From Jannaschia faecimaris (lineage in GTDB: Bacteria > Pseudomonadota > Alphaproteobacteria > Rhodobacterales > Rhodobacteraceae), in NCBI RefSeq assembly GCF_900107415.1, contig NZ_FNPX01000001.1:124001-188000 (forward strand): DNA of 64,000 nucleotides, in the 5' to 3' direction. Below are positions 48,344-56,857 of this stretch, in pieces. A program made the position numbers and the translations under genes. The notes beneath the pieces were generated by a model. It did no database searches, was not told the origin of the DNA, and was given only the letters and a program-made list of their open reading frames with translations. The stretch's first letter is position 1; each line of letters opens with the position of its first letter.

Positions 48344-50272
48344 TTAGAGGACCCGAATGGCCGGACCCGCATTATCGGCAACATCCGGAATGGATGCCCC
48401 GAATCCCGGCACGTGCCGCGCCATCGCATCCAGCGCGCCTTCGGGTGCCCCACTTGCCATGGCATGCCGCAGCGATCGCAGAATGTCCGCCACCTCGAAC
48501 TCGCTAAGTCCGGCTTCCCGCAGGCGAAAGATTTTCTTCTCGACGGTTGGTCGCTCCGACCCGTCGAAAAACAGCTCTTCATGCAGTTTCTCACCGTCGC
48601 GCAGCCCGATGAATTCAATCGCGATATCCCCTTGCGGGCTTGCGTCGCTCTGCACGGTATATCCCGCCTGTTCGATCATCTGGGTGGCCAGATCCACGAT
48701 TTTCACCGGATTTCCCATATCCAGAAGTAAGACCTCGCCCCCTTCGGCCATGGACCCCGCGCGCAGGACAAGACGGGCCGCCTCGGCGATGGTCATGAAG
48801 TAGCGGGTTACATGCGGGTGGGTGACGGTGATCGGCCCGCCGCGGCGAATTTGATCCTGAAAGACCGGAACAACCGAACCGGACGACCCGAGAACGTTGC
48901 CGAACCGGACCACCGACAGCACCGGTCCACCTTCGGAAGTACGGCTTGCAATGTCTTGGACAACCAGTTCCGCTAGGCGCTTGGACGCGCCCATCACGCC
49001 GCGCGGGCGCACCGCCTTATCTGAGGAAATAAGGATGAACCGTTCAACCCCGGCACGGACGGCGGCGTTGGCCAAGGTCTGGGTACCAAGTACGTTGTTG
49101 GCCAGACCGGCGAGTGGGTTTTGCTGCACCAGCATGACGTGCTTGTAGGCGGCGGCATGGAGAACGATCTCGACGTCATGGTCGTTTAGAACCTGCCGAA
49201 CCTGCCGCGGGTCGGTGACCGAGCCCAGAACAGGCACCAACTCCACCTTCTGGTCGCGGGCGGTGTTCTGCAGTTCCTGGTGCACCGTGAAGAGCGCGAT
49301 TTCAGACAACTCAAACAAAATCAGTCGTTTGGGCGAATTGTCAATCAGCTGGCGGCACAACTCCGATCCGATGGACCCGCCTGCGCCGGAAACCAATATA
49401 GTCTTGCCCCGATAACTCTCCGCACCGTCGAGCAACTGGGTGTCCACCTCGTCGCGCCCAAGGAGCATCTTTGGCTTCAGCGGTTCAAACCGGTCAAGAA
49501 GCGGCTTCCGACCAATCAATTGCGAGAACGATGGCAGGGTCTGCACCTCAAGGCCCAGCCGTTGCAGGCGTCGTGCGATACGTGCCTGCTTGGGAGGGCT
49601 CAGCGAGGGTATGGCAAGCAGGACCCGGTCGATCCGCTTGCTCTGCGCGATCTCCGAAACGCGGACCGGCGTGTAGACTGGCAGACCCGAAACGCTGAGG
49701 CCCTGAAGCACGGGATTGTCGTCGACGAATGCGATCGGCTCGATTTCGTTGTGTCCGCGCAGCGCGCGGACGAGTTGCGTCCCGGTTGCACCGGCCCCGT
49801 AGATCAGGACCCGCATCACCGCTTTGCTGCGGCGGTAAATGGCCAGCACCAGTTGCAACAACACGACACGTGAAGTCGTTATCATCAGGAACAAGCTGGT
49901 CGCAAAGACCAGCGGCACCGACATCGGCATGCTCAAGCCAAAAACCCGCGCGAGGACAGCCCCGGCAATCGCCAGGAACAGTGACAAAGCGGCAGCCTGG
50001 AGCGTCGCATGACCATCGAACTCCGACAGGTTCACCGACGGAATTCCCAAGGTAACGAGCGCCCCTCCGGACAGGATCAACAGGTATGGGGTCGCCACCG
50101 AAAGTGTCACCCCCACGGAGGGCATCAGCCCCGGTTGGGGATTGAGAGCCAACGCAACCACCAGGGCAGCCACCACAAGCATCAGATCAAGCACAAAGAA
50201 GAACACGTACTTATGACGTCGTGTCAACGACTTGAGGAAAGCGTCCAGCTTCACGCCTCTGCGAATGATCAT
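48344..50272 (-). CDS. CapD/WbpM-like nucleoside-diphosphate-sugar 4,6-dehydratase
   Basis: The 642-residue membrane enzyme has four N-terminal membrane helices (about 20-130), a first Rossmann region (VLIYGAGATGTQLVRAL) and the catalytic SDR domain (ILVSGAGGSIGSELCRQL, near 290) with the family motif ISSDKAVRPRGVMGASKRL. Such proteins convert UDP-GlcNAc to a 4-keto-6-deoxy sugar, the start of many bacillosamine- or FucNAc-type sugars. The methionine-to-lysine catalytic arrangement of WbpM (SDKAV, SMK-type) is in place. It is divergent from the wza-like gene across 279 bases. Confidence 0.92.
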   Translation of the reverse strand: MIIRRGVKLDAFLKSLTRRHKYVFFFVLDLMLVVAALVVALALNPQPGLMPSVGVTLSVATPYLLILSGGALVTLGIPSVNLSEFDGHATLQAAALSLFLAIAGAVLARVFGLSMPMSVPLVFATSLFLMITTSRVVLLQLVLAIYRRSKAVMRVLIYGAGATGTQLVRALRGHNEIEPIAFVDDNPVLQGLSVSGLPVYTPVRVSEIAQSKRIDRVLLAIPSLSPPKQARIARRLQRLGLEVQTLPSFSQLIGRKPLLDRFEPLKPKMLLGRDEVDTQLLDGAESYRGKTILVSGAGGSIGSELCRQLIDNSPKRLILFELSEIALFTVHQELQNTARDQKVELVPVLGSVTDPRQVRQVLNDHDVEIVLHAAAYKHVMLVQQNPLAGLANNVLGTQTLANAAVRAGVERFILISSDKAVRPRGVMGASKRLAELVVQDIASRTSEGGPVLSVVRFGNVLGSSGSVVPVFQDQIRRGGPITVTHPHVTRYFMTIAEAARLVLRAGSMAEGGEVLLLDMGNPVKIVDLATQMIEQAGYTVQSDASPQGDIAIEFIGLRDGEKLHEELFFDGSERPTVEKKIFRLREAGLSEFEVADILRSLRHAMASGAPEGALDAMARHVPGFGASIPDVADNAGPAIRVL

Positions 50273-50463
50273 CGGTATCCCAATCAGAGCCCAAGGTGAG
50301 CAACAAACAGGTCCGGGTTAAGATTTCGTTACCAAAATACAAACGGCACCGTCGCTTGTTTCTGCGTGCCACTTCCGCCACGGCAAAAGTTGAAAAACGG
50401 CGGATACACGCAGAATATCACGGTAGCGCTGCCAGGCTGCACGCTGATTTTACGTCGAACGAT

Positions 50464-50491
50464 TTGACGCGGCCGGTCCATCGTCTAGTGT
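50464..50491 (+). promoter_or_regulatory. Candidate sigma-70 promoter for the Wza-like gene
   Basis: TTGACG at 50464-50469 and TAGTGT at 50486-50491 are 16 bases apart, a plausible -35/-10 pair about 60 bases before the ATG at 50552. The -10 box is a weak match. The 279-base interval (50273-50551) must also contain the promoter for the divergent capD-like gene; nothing else clear was seen. Confidence 0.3.
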
Positions 50492-50551
50492 GCCGCCACG
50501 GGCTGTATTTTGCTCGCCGACAATGAATTTTTCGTGGATTTCAGGCCAAGA

Positions 50552-51661
50552 ATGCTGATTTTAGTGCGCCGTTTCACGGCCGTATTTTTCTGTCTTGCCG
50601 CAATCACGGGGTGCTCGCTGCCCCGCGGCGCGGCGCTCCAATCAGAGGTTCTGAGCGCGCGGGAGGATGCAAACGCCGAGTTTGCGCTATACCCGGTGAC
50701 GCGCGCCCTTCTGCCATCCATCAGCCAGTGGCCGCATGTCGGTGCGCCCGGCCTGGAATGGATCGCAGCCAGCCAAGGAGCCAATGGTCAGGTCATCCGC
50801 TCCGGCGATGCTGTGACGCTGACCATCTGGGACAGTGATCCGAACTCTCTGATCGTGCCAGTCGAAGGCCGTCAGACCGTTCTCCAGAACCTTCTGGTGT
50901 CACCGGCAGGATCGATATTCGTCCCCTACATCGGGACCGTCCGCATCGCGGGGCACTCTCCCCAGCGCGCACGTGAGATCGTACAGGACGCCATGGGTGC
51001 AGTTGCGGGTTCGGCGCAGGTGCAACTCGCCCTGGCGCAAGGTCGCGCAAACTCTGTCGAGTTGGTGGGGGGCGTGCGGAATGCCGGAGCGTTCCCGATG
51101 CCAGACCGAAACTACACCGTGCTCAGCCTGATTGCCGCCGGTGGCGGCGTGGAAGGCAGCCTCGCCAACCCCCAAATTCGCCTGCAGCGCGGGTCGCGCG
51201 TCTTTGGCACGTCGATAAGCCGGCTCTATGCCGAGCCTAACCTGGACACGTTGCTGCAAAGCGGCGACCAAGTGATCGTCAAGGAAGACGACCGATATTT
51301 TCTCTCGGTCGGGGCGGCCGGCCGCGAAGCCCTGCATCCCTTCACCAAGGACGTCCTGAGCGCGATGGACGCCGTATCGATCATCGGCGGCATTCAGGAC
51401 GGCCGCGCGGACCCAAAGGGTATCCTGATCCTGCGAGACTACCCGACAGATGCCTTGGCGGCAGGAATGCGCGGGCCGCGCAAGCAGCAGGTCATCTTCG
51501 CCATCGACCTGACGTCGGCCGATGGCCTTTTCTCGGCTCGGAAGTTCCAGATGATGCCCGGAGATCTGGTCTATGTGACCGAAAGCCCGGTCACTAGTAC
51601 GCAGACGATCTTCGGCCTTGTCGGATCGGCCTTTGGCCTCGCGAACAGGGTGATCAACTGA
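50552..51661 (+). CDS. Polysaccharide export outer-membrane lipoprotein (Wza/KpsD family)
   Basis: The 369-residue lipoprotein (lipobox AITGC, C21) carries a Poly_export domain (about 80-170, VIRSGDAVTLTIWDSD and VSPAGSIFVPYIGTVRI) and two SLBB-like domains (about 175-290, VELVGGVRNAGAFPMPDRN). Such proteins form the outer-membrane channel for polysaccharide. ATG 50552 is preferred because it places the lipobox correctly; an in-frame TTG at 50510 would add 14 residues. It completes the export part of the EPS locus and ends 37 bases before the convergent peptidase gene. Confidence 0.9.
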   Translation: MLILVRRFTAVFFCLAAITGCSLPRGAALQSEVLSAREDANAEFALYPVTRALLPSISQWPHVGAPGLEWIAASQGANGQVIRSGDAVTLTIWDSDPNSLIVPVEGRQTVLQNLLVSPAGSIFVPYIGTVRIAGHSPQRAREIVQDAMGAVAGSAQVQLALAQGRANSVELVGGVRNAGAFPMPDRNYTVLSLIAAGGGVEGSLANPQIRLQRGSRVFGTSISRLYAEPNLDTLLQSGDQVIVKEDDRYFLSVGAAGREALHPFTKDVLSAMDAVSIIGGIQDGRADPKGILILRDYPTDALAAGMRGPRKQQVIFAIDLTSADGLFSARKFQMMPGDLVYVTESPVTSTQTIFGLVGSAFGLANRVIN

Positions 51662-51697
51662 CGCGGCCCTTTGGCAAAGACCGGCGGGACGTGTCGC

Positions 51698-52687
51698 TCA
51701 GAACCGAAGCGATTCGATGTTCAACCGGCCCACACTGTCGGTCGCCGCGACCAGACGCTCGGTGATGCCCGCTTCAGACAGGGCGTGACCGGCGAAGGGC
51801 GCGAAGTCGAGCGACGCCCCGGACCAGCCCTGAGCCAGCAGGTGCGCCGACAGCGGGGGGCAAATCATGTCGTACCGTCCCTGTACAATGTGACCACGGA
51901 TATCCTTGAGCCGCGCCAGGTTCGCACGAATCCAGCCGTCCCCTTCAAGAAATCCCCTGTTCGAGAAGTAGTGGTTTTCGAGTCGCGCAAACGCCCGTGC
52001 GTATTCGCCCCCCGGCTCGCCCGAACGGCCCTGCGAGTGGACCGACGCCAGCGCGTTTTCCCAAGACGCCCAGGCGCGGGCGTATTTCACCTGCTCATGC
52101 GGTGGCGTGTCGAACAGGCGGCGGTTGTACGCTTCGATAAGGTCGCCCTGCTCGTCGTCGGGGATCATCGCGCGAAAGCGGGCCCATTGATCGGGCCAGA
52201 ACGACCCTGCGCCGCCACCGTAAAACCAGTTCAACTCCCGCTGCTCCATCAGGAATACGCCGCGCAGAATCAAGTGTGCCGCGCGGCCGGGATGCGTGAT
52301 CGCGTAGATTAGCGAAAGCGTCGCTCCCCAGCTCCCGCCGAAGACGGCCCAGGCGTCAACGCCCAGCGCGGTCCGAATACGCTCGATATCCGCGACGAGG
52401 TGCCAAGTCGTATTATCGGCAACGCTGGCGTGAGGCCGGGACCGGCCGCACCCACGTTGGTCGAAGAGGATGACACGCCAGATCGCAGGGTCGAAGAACC
52501 GCCGCATCATCGGGCTGCAACCACCACCCGGCCCCCCGTGCAGAACGACAACCGGCAGGCCATCCGGGTTGCCACACTGCTCTACATAGACCTTATGACC
52601 ATCGCCCACGTCCAGCATCTGCTGGTCGAAGGGGTCGATCGGCGGGTAAAGCGCTGTTGCGCTGGTCTGACGCGTGTTCTGATCCAT
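51698..52687 (-). CDS. pip: Proline iminopeptidase
   Basis: The 329-residue alpha/beta-hydrolase releases N-terminal proline from peptides. It has VVLHGGPGGGCSP (oxyanion region), DQRGCGRSRPHA, the nucleophile elbow GGSWGATLSL, and the C-terminal GRYDMICPP and GHALSE segments with the Asp and His of the triad. ATG 52687 begins MDQNTRQTS; the frame to 52927 is antisense to ubiG. It is divergent from ubiG. Confidence 0.93.
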   Translation of the reverse strand: MDQNTRQTSATALYPPIDPFDQQMLDVGDGHKVYVEQCGNPDGLPVVVLHGGPGGGCSPMMRRFFDPAIWRVILFDQRGCGRSRPHASVADNTTWHLVADIERIRTALGVDAWAVFGGSWGATLSLIYAITHPGRAAHLILRGVFLMEQRELNWFYGGGAGSFWPDQWARFRAMIPDDEQGDLIEAYNRRLFDTPPHEQVKYARAWASWENALASVHSQGRSGEPGGEYARAFARLENHYFSNRGFLEGDGWIRANLARLKDIRGHIVQGRYDMICPPLSAHLLAQGWSGASLDFAPFAGHALSEAGITERLVAATDSVGRLNIESLRF

Positions 52688-52765
52688 CTCTGGCTCTATA
52701 TAACGCGATGAAGCGTCTCCACCACCGGTGGAATCATGAAACCAATGCACACGACAGAGAATGCC

Positions 52766-53506
52766 ATGAACACCACGATCGACGCCGCAGAAATCGAGAA
52801 ATTCCAGGCTATGGCCGCAGAATGGTGGGACCCCAATGGCAAGTTCAAACCGCTGCACATGCTCAACCCGTGCCGTCTGGACTACATAACAACCCAGATC
52901 GCGGCGGAGTTCGACCGTGATCTGCAAACCGAACGCCCGTTCGAGGGCCTCCGTATTCTGGATATCGGCTGCGGCGGTGGCCTGCTATCGGAACCTATGG
53001 CCCGCTTGGGCGCGACCGTTGTTGGTGTCGATGCCGCGGAGCGCAACATCCCTGTCGCACAAGCCCATGCCGAACAGTCCGGGCTGGAAATCGATTATCG
53101 CCACACCTCGGCAGAGGATTTGCTCAGGACCGACGAGGCACCCTTTGACGCGATCCTAAACATGGAAGTGGTCGAACACGTCTCGGACCCGCTGGCCTAC
53201 CTTACCGCCTGTCGCGATCTTCTGCGTCCGGGCGGGATCATGATCTGCTCGACCATCAGCCGAAACCCGAAATCCTATGTGATGGCGATCATCGGGGCCG
53301 AGCACGTCATGCGCTGGCTGCCCAAAGGCACGCACGAATGGTCGAAGTTCATTACCCCGGACGAGTTGTTCGCCCTGCTGGAGCAATCCGGGATGCGCCC
53401 CGAGGACCGGATGGGGTTCGTGTTCAACCCGATCACCTGGAGCTGGCGTCTGTCGGATCGAGACTTATCAGTGAACTACGTCACGGCCAGTGTCAGACCA
53501 GGCTGA
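52766..53506 (+). CDS. ubiG: Ubiquinone biosynthesis O-methyltransferase
   Basis: UbiG catalyses both O-methylations of ubiquinone synthesis. The 246-residue SAM-dependent enzyme begins [20 protein letters not shown], has [13 protein letters not shown], the SAM motif [19 protein letters not shown] and the [17 protein letters not shown] region near the C-terminus, all typical. ATG 52766 fits the family N-terminus; in-frame ATGs at 52736 and 52745 are alternatives. It is convergent with the TetR gene (three bases between stops). Confidence 0.95.
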   Translation: MNTTIDAAEIEKFQAMAAEWWDPNGKFKPLHMLNPCRLDYITTQIAAEFDRDLQTERPFEGLRILDIGCGGGLLSEPMARLGATVVGVDAAERNIPVAQAHAEQSGLEIDYRHTSAEDLLRTDEAPFDAILNMEVVEHVSDPLAYLTACRDLLRPGGIMICSTISRNPKSYVMAIIGAEHVMRWLPKGTHEWSKFITPDELFALLEQSGMRPEDRMGFVFNPITWSWRLSDRDLSVNYVTASVRPG

Positions 53507-53509
53507 CGA

Positions 53510-54127
53510 CTACTGGCTGCCATAACGCGCCATGAAGGTATCGACCGCACCATCGACAATGCGGCTGATCTCCTCCTCGGTCGCTGTCTCACGAATACCG
53601 AACACCATCTGCGTAAACAATTGTGCGTGGCACAACTCGATGAACTGGTCGGTCGCCAGCTTCAGGTCGTCGATCACAAGGTCGCCCTTGGCCACCGCCT
53701 GTTCGAAATAGGCGCACATCGTGCCATGGAAGACTTCCGGCCCGGTGCGATAAAACTCGCGGCCCAATTCGGGAAATCGATCCCGTTCAGCGACGCACAT
53801 GCGAAATATGGCCTGGCCGAAGGGTGACAAGACCAGCCGCATCATTCGTCGACCGGATTGACCCAGAACGGTACGGGGATGGTCGTACGCGGCAAGGATT
53901 CGGCCTGCTTCCTCGATCTGGGTCAGACACTCTGTCTTTGCGACCTCCATAAACAGAAGGCTCTTGTCTGCGAAATAGCTGTAGAGCGTCGCCTTCGACA
54001 CCCCCGCCGCCCTGGCGATGGCATCGACGCTTGCCCCTTCATAGCCGTCCGCCATGAACACTTCGCGCGCGCCCTCCAGAACCTGGTCGAACTTTCGGCC
54101 CCTTTTGATCGGCGTGGCTTCGTTCAT
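53510..54127 (-). CDS. TetR family transcriptional regulator
   Basis: The 205-residue protein has an N-terminal helix-turn-helix (about 32-52, GASVDAIARAAGVSKATLYS) with YFADKSLLF, and an AefR-like C-terminal domain (to residue 205). Members often repress nearby efflux pump operons. ATG 54127 is preceded by a weak GGGAA; the longer frame to 54187 runs over an operator-like dyad. It lies beside a regulatory island that contains two further operator-like dyads, but no efflux operon is present. The ligand is unknown. Confidence 0.9.
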   Translation of the reverse strand: MNEATPIKRGRKFDQVLEGAREVFMADGYEGASVDAIARAAGVSKATLYSYFADKSLLFMEVAKTECLTQIEEAGRILAAYDHPRTVLGQSGRRMMRLVLSPFGQAIFRMCVAERDRFPELGREFYRTGPEVFHGTMCAYFEQAVAKGDLVIDDLKLATDQFIELCHAQLFTQMVFGIRETATEEEISRIVDGAVDTFMARYGSQ

Positions 54128-54132
54128 GATAT

Positions 54133-54154
54133 TCCCGCTATTGTTGTAGCGAGA
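54133..54154. promoter_or_regulatory. Imperfect dyad at the tetR start, possible autoregulation site
   Basis: CGCTA (54136-54140) and TAGCG (54147-54151) form a five-base dyad around a six-base spacer TTGTTG, with two further matches outward. It lies six bases upstream of the tetR ATG (minus strand), where an autorepressor would act. The match is modest. Confidence 0.3.
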
Positions 54155-54214
54155 TATAAAGGGTGACGGCCTGTGCACAAGCTTCACCAGATCCGCGATG
54201 TTATGCGCCGCCCG

Positions 54215-54385
54215 TCAATTCCCTGCTTGACGGGTCGAGGCAGTTACCGGGGAAGGCGGCGTGGGGACCGGGTCCACCGTGGCGGTGAAGGTCAACGCGG
54301 GCAGGACAAATCCCCAGCCACCGGCATGGGCTGGAAACGCCAACAGCATAATTGCGACGATTGCGGTCGATGCGAAACGGGTCAT
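54215..54385 (-). CDS. Small secreted protein of unknown function (56 residues)
   Basis: This short frame starts at ATG 54385 and ends at TGA 54215-54217. It opens with a signal peptide (MTRFASTAIVAIMLLAFPAH, cleavage after the following Ala near residue 21), and the mature part is about 35 residues, rich in Thr, Pro and Val (GGWGFVLPALTFTATVDPVP). AAAGGAT lies seven bases before the ATG, a good ribosome-binding site. A CCCGTCAA/TTGACGGG hairpin (54211-54234) overlaps the stop codon. It is transcribed from the region with the paired operator-like dyads. I know no family for it. Confidence 0.55.
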   Translation of the reverse strand: MTRFASTAIVAIMLLAFPAHAGGWGFVLPALTFTATVDPVPTPPSPVTASTRQAGN

Positions 54386-54548
54386 GTGTCTTATCCTTTG
54401 AAAAACCGGGCCGGGCCCTCAGGTGAAGGGCGACGCCCCGAGAGGATGGCCCCAACGGGAATTGGCGGGACGCGGGCGAAATGGTGAGAGACTGTCAATC
54501 GATTGAACACGGCGGTTATCGTTGGCCCGGTCTCCGCACTATAAATAT

Positions 54549-54565
54549 ACTGAACGGTATAGTTC
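54549..54565. promoter_or_regulatory. Operator-like dyad, copy 1
   Basis: The site reads ACTGAACGGTATAGTT, an imperfect dyad with half-sites ACTnnAC and GTnnAGT. It matches 14 of 16 bases with a second copy 63 bases away. It lies in an AT-rich stretch about 165 bases upstream of the small secreted-protein gene and beyond the TetR gene. The form is that of a TetR-family operator. Confidence 0.5.
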
Positions 54566-54611
54566 ATATTTTGTTTGCCAGAGAATCTTACGCCCGTCAA
54601 TGCGATTATGG

Positions 54612-54627
54612 ACTGAACCGTTTAGTT
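54612..54627. promoter_or_regulatory. Operator-like dyad, copy 2
   Basis: The site reads ACTGAACCGTTTAGTT, a nearly perfect dyad of the form ACTrAACsGTTyAGT. The distance to copy 1 (63 bases) equals six turns of the helix, so two bound dimers would face the same side. The likely binder is the TetR-family protein at 53510-54127, but this is inference. Confidence 0.5.
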
Positions 54628-54897
54628 TTTAACCGGTGCGGACAGGCCCCTCGCTCGAAGCCCGTCCGCTGGGTCGCTGGTCTGTAGGGAGACCGCGAAC
54701 GCCCCGGCATATTGCGGCGCCGGCTTGGGTGTCCGATCATTGTCCGCGCATGTCATGAAAAACCTAATTTCCGACCGGGCGCAATTCGCGATAAATGGCC
54801 GTCAGCCAAACCTCGCCATGTCTTGCGCGGCCTTCTGCCGAAGGTAAGATGATTCCATGCCTGCAGTCTCGCGCAAAAACTTTCGTCGACACGCGCA
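54628..54897. other. Gene-poor interval with a GC-rich hairpin
   Basis: No convincing gene lies here. A ten-base inverted repeat with one mismatch (GCGGACAGGC at 54638-54647 and GCCCGTCCGC at 54660-54669) directly adjoins operator copy 2. It has no following T-run, so it is not an intrinsic terminator on either strand. The rest shows mixed frames without codon bias. Confidence 0.4.
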
Positions 54898-55053
54898 ATG
54901 CCGCACGTACGGCGCCCCATCGTGATCCGCCGTCTGGCTCTGCGCGCGGTGGTTGCCGTTGCCCTGGGCGTGTCGCTCTGGCTTGTCGCGGACCGCGTGG
55001 TCGAGCGGACCAGAACCGACCAACCCGCGCAGGCACCCGTGTCAGACGGTTGA
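54898..55053 (+). CDS. Possible small single-pass membrane protein (51 residues)
   Basis: The frame from ATG 54898 to TGA 55051-55053 has a basic N-terminus (RRPIVIRRLALR) followed by a hydrophobic helix (AVVAVALGVSLWLVAD) and a polar tail. Codon third positions are G/C-rich, as in real genes here. No Shine-Dalgarno is seen, and an internal GTG could be the start. It precedes the AEC transporter gene by 61 bases. It may be a small membrane protein or a chance frame. Confidence 0.35.
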   Translation: MPHVRRPIVIRRLALRAVVAVALGVSLWLVADRVVERTRTDQPAQAPVSDG

Positions 55054-55114
55054 ACTGACTGCCCGTCTCACGCCCTTGCTGGACATGTCCGAACCCGCCC
55101 GATAGCCATCATTC

Positions 55115-56050
55115 ATGTTGGCGATCTTCCTCAAAACAATTCCGTTCTTTGCGCTGATCGCACTTGGTTATTTCGCGGGCCGTACCCGGTTCTTCACGGC
55201 CGAGGCGACCGCCTACCTTACAAAGTTCGTCTTCTGGTTCGCGCTCTCGGCGATGCTGTTCAACTTCGCTGCCAATCTGTCACTTTCGGATATTCTCGAC
55301 TGGCAGTTCATCACTGCGTATCTTTGGGGCTGCATCACGGTCTATCTGATTGCCACCGCCGTCGGCATGGTGCGCGGCCTGTCGATCGCCGAATCGGCGG
55401 TCGAGGCGCAGGTCGCCATTATCGGCAACGTCGGCTTTCTTGGCATTCCCATGTTCATCCTGCTTCTGGGCCCCGAGTCGGCGGGCCCGATGCTGATGGT
55501 TCTTGCGACCGACCTGATCGTCTTCTCGTCGCTCATCGTGATCCTGATCACCGGGTCGCGCGAGGGTCGGGTATCAGTCGCAACGCTTAAGACCGTGGGG
55601 CTGGGCCTGGCGAGAAACCCGATGATCGTGTCGATCATCCTAGGCATCGCCTGGTCTTCGACGGGGCGGGAGCTGTGGCAGCCAGTGAACGAATTTCTGT
55701 CGATCCTCGGGGCCGCCGCCACGCCAGGCGCGCTGTTCGCCATCGGGGCGTCGCTGGCAGGCAAAACAGCGGAGCGGATTTCCGTCGCGGGCTGGCTGAC
55801 GTTCTGCAAGCTGGTTTTACACCCCGCCGCCGTGGCTCTTGCCGCGCTCGTCATCTTCCCGGTTGCCGATCCGTTCGCCGCCACCGTCATGATCTCTGCT
55901 GCGGCTTTGCCGGTGGCCGGTAATGTCTACATGCTCGCCCAACACTACGGCGTGGCCCCCCAACGTGTAAGCGCCGCCATACTCGTATCGACTGCCGTAT
56001 CGATCGTCACCGTGTCGGTCATCATCGGCTTACTGACTGGAGGAACCTGA
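55115..56050 (+). CDS. AEC family transporter (auxin efflux carrier-like)
   Basis: The 311-residue protein has ten predicted membrane helices and the AEC-family beginning TIPFFALIALGYFAGRTRFF, with the internal repeat ATPGALFAIGASLAG and the closing VAGNVYMLAQHYG. Bacterial AEC carriers export or import organic acids such as malonate or malate. Its TGA is directly before the next ATG, so it is in one operon with the S-formylglutathione hydrolase gene. The substrate is unknown. Confidence 0.9.
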   Translation: MLAIFLKTIPFFALIALGYFAGRTRFFTAEATAYLTKFVFWFALSAMLFNFAANLSLSDILDWQFITAYLWGCITVYLIATAVGMVRGLSIAESAVEAQVAIIGNVGFLGIPMFILLLGPESAGPMLMVLATDLIVFSSLIVILITGSREGRVSVATLKTVGLGLARNPMIVSIILGIAWSSTGRELWQPVNEFLSILGAAATPGALFAIGASLAGKTAERISVAGWLTFCKLVLHPAAVALAALVIFPVADPFAATVMISAAALPVAGNVYMLAQHYGVAPQRVSAAILVSTAVSIVTVSVIIGLLTGGT

Positions 56051-56857
56051 ATGAAGACCGTTTCCGAGAACCGCTGCTTCGGCGGCACCCAGGGCGTTTA
56101 TACCCATGCCTCCGATGCAACTGGCACCGACATGACCTTCGCCGTTTTCAAACCGGAACACGCCACGGGCGCGGTACTCTGGTATTTGTCGGGCCTCACC
56201 TGCACCCATGAAAACGCGATGACGAAGGCCGGGTTGCAGGCCTGGGCGAGCGATGCCGGCCTCACTGTAATATTCCCCGACACCTCGCCACGTGGCGAAG
56301 GCGTGGCGGATGACGACGCCTACGACATGGGTCAGGGCGCGGGTTTCTACGTCGATGCGACCGAGGGCGACTGGGCCAGGCACTTCCGTATGGAACGCTA
56401 CATCACCGCAGATCTGCCCGAGACGGTCTTCGCCGCTTTCGACCTGGACGATACCCGCCAGTCGCTCACGGGTCATTCCATGGGCGGCCACGGCGCGCTG
56501 ACGCTGGCCCTCAAACGACCCGATCGGTTCAAGTCCGTCTCGGCCTTTGCTCCCATCTGCAACCCGTCGGACAGCGAGTGGGGCATTCCGCAATTGACGG
56601 CCTACACCGGCGACCCCGCGGCGCATGATGCAACAGTCCTGTTGACGGCGGGCGCGAAACTGCCGCCCACGCTGATCGACACGGGCACATCGGACCAGTT
56701 CTACGACAAACTGGGCACCGCCGCCTTTGCCGGGGCCCTGACCGAAACGAAATCCGAAGCCACGCTCAATCTGCGGCGCGGCTACGACCACAGCTATTTC
56801 TTCGTCGCGTCTTTCGCAGCCGAACACATAGCCTTCCACGCGGAGCATCTGGCATGA
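56051..56857 (+). CDS. fghA: S-formylglutathione hydrolase
   Basis: FghA hydrolyses S-formylglutathione to formate and glutathione, the second step of glutathione-dependent formaldehyde oxidation. The 268-residue esterase D-like protein has LSGLTCTHENAMTKAG, DTSPRGEGV, the nucleophile elbow GHSMGGHGAL (S143) and the final His in YDHSYFF. GGAGG at 56040-56044 supports ATG 56051. No formaldehyde-activating or S-hydroxymethylglutathione dehydrogenase gene is adjacent. Confidence 0.93.
   Translation: MKTVSENRCFGGTQGVYTHASDATGTDMTFAVFKPEHATGAVLWYLSGLTCTHENAMTKAGLQAWASDAGLTVIFPDTSPRGEGVADDDAYDMGQGAGFYVDATEGDWARHFRMERYITADLPETVFAAFDLDDTRQSLTGHSMGGHGALTLALKRPDRFKSVSAFAPICNPSDSEWGIPQLTAYTGDPAAHDATVLLTAGAKLPPTLIDTGTSDQFYDKLGTAAFAGALTETKSEATLNLRRGYDHSYFFVASFAAEHIAFHAEHLA

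Noticed and set aside
54638-54669. Ten-base GC-rich hairpin as a terminator
   Set aside because: No T-run follows on either strand and such stems are common in GC-rich DNA; kept only as a note in the interval.
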